Below, piece by piece: positions 6,780 through 13,523 of a DNA stretch of 13,523 bases. Within the stretch, counting starts at the first letter, position 1, and every line of letters begins with the position of its first letter. The notes below the pieces were generated by a model that saw only the letters and a list, made by a program, of their open reading frames with translations, was not told the origin of the DNA and searched no databases. This DNA is from Candidatus Caenarcanales bacterium (lineage in GTDB: Bacteria > Cyanobacteriota > Vampirovibrionia > Caenarcaniphilales > Caenarcanaceae). The stretch spans positions 1 through 13,523 of the forward strand of contig CANLFK010000047.1 of assembly GCA_947489925.1 (NCBI GenBank), read 5' to 3'. The position numbers were made by a program, and so were the translations under genes.

Positions 6780-7766
6780 ATGACTTGGATGTTAGGCCCA
6801 TTCAGAGAAAGCATTGTAACTATTTTAATGGTAGCTGGTCCTATTGTGCTTTTTACGGCTGTGGCTGGTTTAGTTTTGGGTATTATTCAGGCCGCTACGC
6901 AAATACAAGATCAAGCCATTCCGTCTGCCGTTAAATTAGTTGGCATTATGCTTTTAATTATATTTTTGGGTGCTTGGATGTTTAATTATTTATCTAATTT
7001 TACTGAAAAAACCTTTTCAAAAGCCTTTTCTGCTCCAATCGAACAAAGGTCTCCCATTTTAGATGCTGAAGAATTTAATCCCGCCAATAATAATTCAATG
7101 GCTCAAAGCTATAATCCAGAGAATAATTCCAATTTGCCAAATTTAAATCCAATCCCAGCCCCAGAATATCCCGAATTAAATACCAATAATTATACTGGAC
7201 AACCTTATTCACAAACTTATTCAAGTCCTAATACAAATATTCCAAATCCAGCACAATCTTTTAGTAATGCCGCCCGCCCGCCTGAAAAGCCAGCTTCTTA
7301 TCCGTATCAGGGCAATACTTCAATTAGTCCGCAATATTCACCGCCTTCACAGTATCCAGACTATCAAAGTAAATATCCAGTCAATAATAATCAAAATCAA
7401 AATTATCAAAACCCAAATTATCCGCTACCAAATCAACTTTCGGGAAACCCAGCCAATTATAATAATCAATTAAGTAATTCAGCCCCAGCCAGTCTTAATA
7501 GTAATCCTGAAATTTATATTCCGCCAAACCCACCAGCAAAGAAAAAAGTCGTAAAAAAAACACCGCCTATAATACAAGAGAGTACAAATAATAAAGTTGT
7601 TTTAAGTAATAACGAAGAACCCGAAAGTACAACTTCTTTAGCTTTGAAACCACCCAAACCAGTTCTGCCAAGTCATAATAATTCAAAACCAACTGCAGAA
7701 AATAATACTGACAATAATACTGGCGGTGATACTTTAAATGCTCCCAATAATTCTAATTGGTGGTAA
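6780..7766 (+). CDS. fliQ: Export gate protein FliQ/SctS with a long Asn/Pro-rich C-terminal tail
   Basis: Residues 1-82 are an ordinary FliQ: two hydrophobic helices (about 12-35 and 50-72) joined by the diagnostic QAATQIQDQAIPS loop (37-49), and GAWMFNYLSNFTE (64-76). FliQ is a small subunit wrapping FliP-FliR in the export gate and normally ends near residue 90. Here the frame continues without a stop to residue 328. The tail is of low complexity and dominated by Asn, Pro, Gln, Ser and Tyr, with a basic patch PPAKKKVVKK (251-260) and the terminus NNSNWW. No known domain is seen in it. Codon use (ATT for Ile, AT-rich) looks like the neighbours, so it is not an obvious frameshift read-through. 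The gene starts one base after the fliP stop, so the two are surely co-transcribed. fliR and flhB, frequent next genes, are absent. The core call is secure; the tail's role is unknown. Confidence 0.93.
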   Translation: MTWMLGPFRESIVTILMVAGPIVLFTAVAGLVLGIIQAATQIQDQAIPSAVKLVGIMLLIIFLGAWMFNYLSNFTEKTFSKAFSAPIEQRSPILDAEEFNPANNNSMAQSYNPENNSNLPNLNPIPAPEYPELNTNNYTGQPYSQTYSSPNTNIPNPAQSFSNAARPPEKPASYPYQGNTSISPQYSPPSQYPDYQSKYPVNNNQNQNYQNPNYPLPNQLSGNPANYNNQLSNSAPASLNSNPEIYIPPNPPAKKKVVKKTPPIIQESTNNKVVLSNNEEPESTTSLALKPPKPVLPSHNNSKPTAENNTDNNTGGDTLNAPNNSNWW

Positions 7767-7768
7767 AT
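7746..7768. repeat. Left copy of 23-bp direct repeat (fliQ 3' end)
   Basis: These 23 bases cover the last six codons and stop of fliQ plus two bases. They match 11654-11676 at 21 of 23 positions (differences at the 11th and 18th bases). Extending the comparison 18 bases upstream (7728 against 11636) gives about 31 of 41 matches. The two copies bracket the RM gene. Confidence 0.6.
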
Positions 7769-7856
7769 TCCATTAAGTCTTTTTTAACCTTAAATTTCTG
7801 CGAAGAGAATTTAATTAATTTGCTATTCTTTATGTTTGTTTAATTATTTTGGATTT

Positions 7857-10800
7857 ATGGAATTCAAGCAAAAAAGTTATCTTCAATCTATTCTTCAAAA
7901 GGGTTTAATTAAATATTCTCCTATTCAAGCTGACTTTGATAAATTCTTTAATTCTTATAAAAACTTTATTGAAAAAGTAAATTTGTCAGTACAAAACAAT
8001 CAAACTGAAGAGAACTTAAAAGGGCATTTAGAGAAATTCCTGCTTGAAAGCTTTTATAAAGATACAAATATTATTGAAACAAAATCTTATAAAGGGCAAA
8101 TTCAAGCTGATTTAGCGATTTTTCAAACTACTAAAAATAATTCACCCATTGAAGTATTAATTGAAGTTAAAAAGCCAAGTAATAAAGCTGAAATGATTAG
8201 CTTAAATGATTTAAACAAGAAAGCCTTACACGAAGCGGTTTTTTATTATTTATTTGAAAAAATTGAATGCAAGAATAATGAATTAAAACATTTGATTATT
8301 ACTAACTTGGAAGAAGTATATATTTTTGATGCTCGGGATATTGAAAAAGCCTTTTATAATGAGGGTAAAAGTCAATTAGCAAAAGAATTTGTAAAATGGA
8401 AAAGTAAAATTTTAGATAATACAAATACAAGTTTATTTTATGAAATAATTAAAGAATATATTAATAGTTGTGATTTTGTATTAGATTTTACATGCATTAA
8501 TTTAAAAAGTTTAACCCCCAACCCCCTGAAAGAGGGATACAAAACAGAAAAATTATTAGAAGCTTATAAACTACTTTGTCCTTTTAATTTACTAAAAAAG
8601 TCCCCTTCAAATGATAGCAATTCATTAAACCGTAGATTTTATGAAGAATTACTGTACATAATGGGTTTAGAAGAAAAAGAGGAAAATGGAAAAACATTAA
8701 TTAAAATCAAAGGAAAAAATAATACTGGATCAATAATTGAAACTTTAATAAGTAAAATTGAAAATCAAAATAAATTACAAAATATAAAAAATATTGAAGA
8801 GTGGGGAAGTTCATCAAAAGAACAAAAAGAAGAAATTGCATTTGAACTTTGTATTACTTGGATTAATAGGCTTTTATTTTTAAAATTGTTAGAAGCTCAA
8901 TTGGTAAAATGGCATTTGCCTAGTACAAATTTTACTTTTTTAAATACTAATAAAATTAAAAGTTGGGAAGATTTAAGTTTCCTTTTTTTTGAAGTATTGG
9001 CAATAAAAGAAAAAGATCGAGTTGAAAATTTAATAGGCTTTGAACTATTACCTTATTTAAACAGCTCTCTCTTTGAAATGACAAGCCTGGAAAGACAAAT
9101 TGGTTCTATTGATTATTTATCTCAGGCTGCTCAAATACAAATTTTCAATAAAACAATTTTAGAAAATAAAGAAAACTATACTAAATTAAATACTCTAGAA
9201 TACTTATTAAAATTTTTAAGTGGATATAATTTTGGAGTAGAAAAAGTAGGTTCATTACTTAGAAATACTAAAGAAATAATTAATGCCGCAGTTTTAGGTT
9301 TAATATTTGAAAAAATCAATGGCTATAAAGATGGTGCAGTTTTTACACCCAGTTTTATAACAATGTATATGTGTCGTGAAAGTACAAGAAAAATAGTAAT
9401 AGAAAAATTTAATCAACAATATAATTTTAATTGTCAAAGTATAGAAGAATTAAGTAAAGAACTTTACAGAAATAAAATCTCAGAAAAAGAAGCTAATCAA
9501 ATAATTAATAGTATAAAAATATGTGATCCGTCAGTTGGTTCGGGGCATTTTTTAGTTTCGGCTTTAAATGAGATTATTTCGATAAAAAGTGATTTGGATA
9601 TTTTGATTGATGAAGAGGGTAAATCTTTAGGAAAATACTATAAAGCCTATATCGAAAATGATGAACTTTTAATACTTGACTTGGAAACTAATAAAACTTT
9701 TGAGTATAAAGTAGAAAATTATAAAAATAATATAAGAAATGTAAGCTCTGAAAAAACAAGAATACAAAAAACTATATTTCATGAAAAGCAAAAAATAATA
9801 GAAAACTGTTTATTTGGTGTAGATATTAATCCTAATTCTGTACAGATTTGCCAATTAAGGCTCTGGATTGAACTTTTGAAAAATGCTTATTATATTTCAG
9901 AAACTACTTATTCAGAATTACAAACATTACCAAATATAGATATAAATATAAAATGCGGAAATAGTTTAATTAGTAAATTTGATTTGTATGAAAAATATAA
10001 TATTAATTCCGAGAAAGGAAAAATAATTGATGAATATAAAAATATAGTTATTAATTACAAAAAGTCATTAAGTCCAAAAGATAAAAATGAAATTAGAAAC
10101 AGAATTAAAAATATCAAAAATACTTTTGTTGAAGAATTTAATGCAAATAGCCCTTTAATTAAAAAGCTGAAATTAAAGCAATCTGAGCTTGTAATAAAAG
10201 AAAGACAAATAATAAAAGAAGAAACAAAAACTGAATTACTTGGCAAAGATTTTGAAGAAGAAGCTAATAAAAATATTAAAACCTTAGAATCAAATATACA
10301 GATAATTAATAAAGAAATTGAAGAAACTAAAATAGAAATTGAGAAAGAAAAAAAGCAAGAAATATATAGAAAAGCTTTTGAATGGCGTTTTGAATTCCCT
10401 GAAGTGCTTGATGAGAATGGTAATTTTACTGGTTTTGATTTAATAATTGGCAATCCTCCCTATGTAAGAAGAACTGAGCTTTTGGATTCTGCAAAAATTT
10501 ACTATCAAAATAAATATAAATCCGCTTACAAACAATATGATTTATATATTTTATTTATTGAAAAAGGTTTTAATCTATTAAAAGAAAAAGGCAGTTTATG
10601 TTTGATAAATCCAAAGTTTTTTGTTAATGAATATGGTTTTGCTTTAAGAAAATTAATACTAGAAAATTATTCAATCAATTTAATAGTAGATATTGGACAA
10701 TTTAATGTATTTGATAGAAAATCAACTTATCCTTGTATTAGCTTTTATTCCAAAGAATTTGATGAGAGCAATGAAATTCAATTTTTTGGTGAATCTCAAA

Positions 10801-11561
10801 TAGAAATTAATAAAACCTTACAAAAAATCTCATTAACAAAACCAAGGATTTATTCACAAAAAGAGCTTCTGAAAGATACTAAAGATTTTAAATGGATCTT
10901 TAATGGAAGTGCTTTAATTGACTCAATACTTGAAAAGATAGAAAATACTAATTATAAAGTTTGCGATTTATATATATGTCATCGTGGATTAGCAAATGAT
11001 AAAGTTGATTTTAGGAGTAACGGTAAGTACCAAGGTATTAAATCACCTCAAGTAAAAAAATATGAAATTAAAAAATCTTCATTACCGTTAAATTTTATAA
11101 ATAAAGAATTAGAAAATAAATTTACAAAAGTTTTCTCAAATGAATTAATAATTTTACCGAGAACAGTTTTATCCTTAATAGCCACTTTAAAAGATGATTC
11201 ACAAATCATTTTAGATAGAATTTATTATTTACAACAGAAAGATAATCAAAAAACAAGTAATAAATTTATTCTTGCTTTATTAAACTCTAAACTTATTAAT
11301 TTTTGGTTTGAAATTAACTATAAATCAACAAAAATAAATGGTGGCTACTTTGATTTAAGAGGTGTACAAATTGAAAGCATTCCCCTTAAAATACCAACAG
11401 AAAAACAAGAAAAACCAATAGTGCAATTAGTAGAAAAAGTAACCTCGTTAAAAGAAGAAAACAAAAATGCTATGGAATTAGAAGACGAAATAGATATATT
11501 AGTTTATGACTTATACGGTTTAACCCAAGAAGAAAGAAAAATTATAAAAGAAAGATCCTAA
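7857..11561 (+). CDS. Type IIG restriction-modification enzyme (Eco57I-like, nuclease + N6-adenine methylase + recognition region)
   Basis: One polypeptide combining cleavage and modification. Near the N-terminus D85 (QADLAIF) and E103-V-K105 (VLIEVKK) make a PD-(D/E)XK nuclease site. A helical region follows, with LNRRFYEELLYIMGLEE (256-272), a common block in this family. The methylase has motif I DPSVGSGHF (557-565), acidic FGVDINPNSV (D656) and catalytic motif IV NPPY (866-869), pointing to N6-adenine methylation with SAM. A Lys/Glu-rich coiled-coil insert spans about 720-850. Residues from about 930 to the end should hold target recognition; the site cannot be predicted. The ATG at 7857 gives 1234 aa (the numbering used here), with GGA just upstream; an in-frame TTG at 7836 would add 7 residues. 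No separate R, S or control gene adjoins. Ile codon use shifts at codon 219 and the gene lies between direct repeats, both signs of transfer. Confidence 0.93.
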   Translation: MEFKQKSYLQSILQKGLIKYSPIQADFDKFFNSYKNFIEKVNLSVQNNQTEENLKGHLEKFLLESFYKDTNIIETKSYKGQIQADLAIFQTTKNNSPIEVLIEVKKPSNKAEMISLNDLNKKALHEAVFYYLFEKIECKNNELKHLIITNLEEVYIFDARDIEKAFYNEGKSQLAKEFVKWKSKILDNTNTSLFYEIIKEYINSCDFVLDFTCINLKSLTPNPLKEGYKTEKLLEAYKLLCPFNLLKKSPSNDSNSLNRRFYEELLYIMGLEEKEENGKTLIKIKGKNNTGSIIETLISKIENQNKLQNIKNIEEWGSSSKEQKEEIAFELCITWINRLLFLKLLEAQLVKWHLPSTNFTFLNTNKIKSWEDLSFLFFEVLAIKEKDRVENLIGFELLPYLNSSLFEMTSLERQIGSIDYLSQAAQIQIFNKTILENKENYTKLNTLEYLLKFLSGYNFGVEKVGSLLRNTKEIINAAVLGLIFEKINGYKDGAVFTPSFITMYMCRESTRKIVIEKFNQQYNFNCQSIEELSKELYRNKISEKEANQIINSIKICDPSVGSGHFLVSALNEIISIKSDLDILIDEEGKSLGKYYKAYIENDELLILDLETNKTFEYKVENYKNNIRNVSSEKTRIQKTIFHEKQKIIENCLFGVDINPNSVQICQLRLWIELLKNAYYISETTYSELQTLPNIDINIKCGNSLISKFDLYEKYNINSEKGKIIDEYKNIVINYKKSLSPKDKNEIRNRIKNIKNTFVEEFNANSPLIKKLKLKQSELVIKERQIIKEETKTELLGKDFEEEANKNIKTLESNIQIINKEIEETKIEIEKEKKQEIYRKAFEWRFEFPEVLDENGNFTGFDLIIGNPPYVRRTELLDSAKIYYQNKYKSAYKQYDLYILFIEKGFNLLKEKGSLCLINPKFFVNEYGFALRKLILENYSINLIVDIGQFNVFDRKSTYPCISFYSKEFDESNEIQFFGESQIEINKTLQKISLTKPRIYSQKELLKDTKDFKWIFNGSALIDSILEKIENTNYKVCDLYICHRGLANDKVDFRSNGKYQGIKSPQVKKYEIKKSSLPLNFINKELENKFTKVFSNELIILPRTVLSLIATLKDDSQIILDRIYYLQQKDNQKTSNKFILALLNSKLINFWFEINYKSTKINGGYFDLRGVQIESIPLKIPTEKQEKPIVQLVEKVTSLKEENKNAMELEDEIDILVYDLYGLTQEERKIIKERS
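8513..8537. repeat. GC-rich tandem heptamer plus hairpin inside the RM gene
   Basis: Two tandem copies of AACCCCC (8513-8519 and 8520-8526) run into an imperfect hairpin, CCCCCT (8522-8527), loop GAA, AGAGGG (8531-8536), with one mismatch. The island stands out in DNA that is otherwise very AT-rich. It is read in frame as LTPNPLKEG (residues 219-227). It resembles small palindromic GC-rich elements that insert in frame in bacterial genes, but no second copy is in this window. Confidence 0.5.
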
Positions 11562-11753
11562 TCTGTATAAAGAAGTAATTGAGGAAAACAAAGTCCAGAA
11601 CCTCATAGTGAAAGTCCAAATTTAGTGGACAAATGGATTTCGTAAATACTGTAAATAATTCTACTTGGTGATAAATAAATAAATTTGCTAATATAAATTC
11701 AATTTGTTTGAAATAAAGAATCAAAATTAGGGAAAAACCTATTTATTAATAAT
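11562..11753. other. Non-coding gap between the RM gene and bamA
   Basis: No credible gene is present. The gap holds a repeated AAAGTCCA (11590-11597 and 11611-11618), a perfect 5-bp hairpin GTCCA/TGGAC with a 7-nt loop (11614-11630), the right copy of the fliQ-end repeat, and an AT-rich stretch with TAATAT/TATAAA-like boxes (about 11687-11697) that could include the bamA promoter. A small TAGG/CCTA hairpin lies at about 11728-11741. No intrinsic terminator was recognised. Confidence 0.5.
11654..11676. repeat. Right copy of 23-bp direct repeat (fliQ-end remnant)
   Basis: Matches the fliQ 3' end (7746-7768) at 21 of 23 positions. In the equivalent frame it reads NNSTW followed by a TGA stop, against NNSNWW-TAA in fliQ, so it looks like a second fliQ terminus left beyond the RM gene. 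It is not part of any gene. Confidence 0.55.
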
Positions 11754-13523
11754 ATGAAAAAACAATTCCGCAAAGTTTCAGTCTTTAATCTTCTTTTTAT
11801 TAGTTTATTGTTCACTAATTCACTTTCATTGTTAAGTGTCAAATCTGAAGAAACTGCTAAAAGTTTAAGTAATCCTTTAGATGAAATCGCTGACCAAGAA
11901 ATTACTGATCAAGAAGCTTCAGACCCAAATCAATCAATTGGAAATTTTGATAAACCGATTACCATTCAACAAATTCAGGTTTCGGGAAACCAATTAGTTC
12001 CGACTGAAGTTATTTTAAATAGTTTAAAAACCAAAAAAGGCACTAAATTTAGCCGTCGAAAAATATCATATGATTTACAGGCTTTAAATAATTTAGGCTA
12101 TTTTGATAAAGATAAATTATTAGCTATTCCGATTCCACAAGGCGAAGAAGGCATTTTACTCAAAATTCAAGTTGTTGAAAACAGACCAATTACGGGTTTG
12201 ATTATTAAAGGTAATGATTTAATGAAAAAAGCCGAATTAGAGCAGTTTTTGACTCCTTTAATTGGAATGCCTCGCAGTAGTAATCAAATTAGAAAAGCGG
12301 TTGAAAAAATTGAAAAAATTTACCATGATAAAGGTTTTATTTTGGCGGCTGTTAATGAATTACACTTTGATCCAGACGGCTTTTTAACCATTAATATTGA
12401 TGAAGGAAAAATCGAAGCTATTGAATTTGAAGGAAATACTAGAACTAAAACTAGCTATTTGGATCGCTTAGTACCAGAGTATATGAAAGATGGTAAAGCT
12501 TATAATGAAGAAAATATTATTAAATTCATGGAAGGTCTGCAAAAGACTGGCTATTTTAAAGATGTAAAAAGAGAAATTAAACCTTCACCCACCAATCCAG
12601 ATAAGCATATTGTTACTTTTAAAATGGAAGAACAAAGAACTAAAGCTTTAAGTGTTGGAACTGGAATTGGTAGTTTTAATGGTATTTTCGGAAATGTTAG
12701 TTTCACAGAGCCTAATTTTAGAGGACAAGGTGAGAACTTAAGCCTTAGTGCACAAGCTGGAACTGGTTTATTAACCGCTATTGATGGAGATACTGATGGT
12801 CGTTTTGTCAGGCGACCAAATTATACTTTTGGGGCTAATTATTCGGATCCATTTGTTGGTAATAGTAATGTTGCTTTAGGTCTCAATTCTTCAGCTCAAC
12901 AATTTGGTAGTTGGATTGTTGATTCAGCTCTGCAAAGAACATTGAGAGGCGGATTTACAACTTCTCAGCCTTTAAAATGGGGAATGGAAAAGCATGACGG
13001 ACAGAAAAGATGGGCTTTGCAAAATGGTTTAACGGTTAGTTCTAATGAGGTAATTAATTTTGGTAGCAATGCAAGAGATACATTAACTACTGAGATTATG
13101 AAAGAAGGCAAATCTTTGGCAGATGCTACAAATGAGGCAAAGGATCTAAGGAATAAACAACTCAAAGATGGTTTCTATCTTGATACAGCACCGACTTTAG
13201 TTTATCGTAACTTTGATGATTATGGCTCTGGATGGAGAAATACTTTCTTTGGTGGACCTTCAATTGGTTTGGGTGGGGCTGGCTCATATGGATCTTTGGG
13301 TGTAGACATCAGACGCTATCAGAGATTAACGGAAGACGGTTGGTATTTTAAAAATAACTTTCACGCAGAAGGCTTAATGGGCGATGTCGCTGGCTTTCGT
13401 AATTTAAAAATGGGTGGTCCATATGGTATGAGAGGTTATAGACAATTTAGAGATATTGGTATTGGGACAAATATGATTACTAATACAGCTGAGTTTTCCA
13501 TTCCTTTGGTAATTCCAAAAAAC
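11754..13523 (+). CDS. bamA: Omp85/BamA-family outer-membrane protein assembly factor, 3' end outside window
   Basis: BamA inserts beta-barrel proteins into the outer membrane. The frame is open from an ATG at 11754 to the right edge (590 codons, C-terminus missing). Residues 1-28 are a basic then hydrophobic signal peptide for export; an acidic linker follows (about 31-66). Three POTRA domains come next: about 68-143 (ITIQQIQVSGNQLVP...), 146-218 (ITGLIIKGNDLMKK...) and 219-293 (IEAIEFEGNTRTKT..., ending in GYFKDVKREI). The barrel begins near 297, with FTEPNFRGQGENLSL (317-331), and shows the conserved loop-6 RGY motif at R560-G561-Y562, the hallmark of Omp85 proteins. Three POTRAs match cyanobacterial Omp85 and TamA rather than the five of proteobacterial BamA. 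Residues about 436-472 form an unusually charged segment between strands. No Shine-Dalgarno site lies at normal spacing; an AGGG is about 21 nt upstream. TamA-like function cannot be excluded. Confidence 0.92.
   Translation, partial: MKKQFRKVSVFNLLFISLLFTNSLSLLSVKSEETAKSLSNPLDEIADQEITDQEASDPNQSIGNFDKPITIQQIQVSGNQLVPTEVILNSLKTKKGTKFSRRKISYDLQALNNLGYFDKDKLLAIPIPQGEEGILLKIQVVENRPITGLIIKGNDLMKKAELEQFLTPLIGMPRSSNQIRKAVEKIEKIYHDKGFILAAVNELHFDPDGFLTINIDEGKIEAIEFEGNTRTKTSYLDRLVPEYMKDGKAYNEENIIKFMEGLQKTGYFKDVKREIKPSPTNPDKHIVTFKMEEQRTKALSVGTGIGSFNGIFGNVSFTEPNFRGQGENLSLSAQAGTGLLTAIDGDTDGRFVRRPNYTFGANYSDPFVGNSNVALGLNSSAQQFGSWIVDSALQRTLRGGFTTSQPLKWGMEKHDGQKRWALQNGLTVSSNEVINFGSNARDTLTTEIMKEGKSLADATNEAKDLRNKQLKDGFYLDTAPTLVYRNFDDYGSGWRNTFFGGPSIGLGGAGSYGSLGVDIRRYQRLTEDGWYFKNNFHAEGLMGDVAGFRNLKMGGPYGMRGYRQFRDIGIGTNMITNTAEFSIPLVIPKN

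Noticed and set aside
6493..7473. Short open frames overlapping fliP (minus, 6493-6801) and the fliQ tail (plus, 7267-7473)
   Set aside because: Both overlap genes with clear conservation or a continuous frame, have no start signals, and have low-complexity products.
7769..7815. Weak inverted repeats after fliQ (TTAAG/CTTAA and AAATT/AATTT) as a terminator
   Set aside because: The stems are short and AT-only, with no T-tract after them; such pairs are expected by chance here.
10055..10453. Minus-strand 132-codon open frame inside the RM gene
   Set aside because: It is opposite the Lys/Glu-rich coiled-coil part; its Ser/Phe/Leu-rich product is the expected complement of AAA/GAA codons.
11580..11600. 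GAGGAAAACAAAGTCC resembles the GAGGAAAGTCC start of bacterial RNase P RNA
   Set aside because: An ACAAA interruption breaks the motif, the gap is under 200 bases against the usual 350-400, and no 3' partner (ACAGAA-type P4 strand) is present.
11542..11724. Minus-strand 60-codon open frame spanning the RM end and the gap
   Set aside because: No Shine-Dalgarno site and no recognisable product, and it runs across the repeat remnant.
12965..13165. Minus-strand 66-codon open frame inside bamA
   Set aside because: It is antisense to the continuous BamA barrel frame and has no support of its own.

Overview
The window is AT-rich double-membrane bacterial chromosome. An Omp85/BamA outer-membrane assembly gene shows a diderm cell envelope. 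A FliP/FliQ pair shows a flagellar or type III export gate. No rRNA or taxon-specific marker is present. Low GC, mostly poor Shine-Dalgarno sites, a three-POTRA Omp85 protein and a PF06838-type PLP enzyme would fit a non-photosynthetic relative of cyanobacteria (Melainabacteria/Vampirovibrionia-like), but this is a guess and not shown by the sequence.

Left arm (1-4726, minus strand): a CxxCxxxCC zinc/iron-chelating YkgJ-type protein that runs off the left edge, the disaggregase ClpB, and a methionine gamma-lyase/aluminium-resistance family PLP enzyme. The three are separated by gaps of about 100-165 bp. A divergent promoter region (4727-4810) carries two strong promoters whose -35 hexamers overlap on opposite strands.

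Middle (4811-7766, plus strand): an initiator tRNA-fMet with a consensus promoter is followed after 25 bp by a ferritin-like di-iron protein and then by peptidyl-tRNA hydrolase (pth), with no visible terminator between them. After a new promoter comes fliP, with fliQ one base behind it. FliQ is about 3.7 times its usual length because of an Asn/Pro/Gln/Ser/Tyr-rich tail of some 240 residues. fliR and flhB do not follow.

Right arm (7767-13523): a single-polypeptide type IIG restriction-modification enzyme (PD-(D/E)XK nuclease plus N6-adenine methylase plus recognition region) sits between fliQ and a bamA-type gene that runs off the right edge. Several signs mark this enzyme as a late arrival. 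A near-copy of the last bases of fliQ, with its stop codon, recurs just beyond the RM gene, so the gene lies between direct repeats. Its codon use changes abruptly at codon 219. A GC-rich tandem/hairpin element lies in frame exactly at that change. The simplest reading is a mobile or mosaic RM gene inserted behind fliQ, with fliQ's end preserved by target duplication.

No CRISPR array, IS transposase, integrase or convincing intrinsic terminator was seen.
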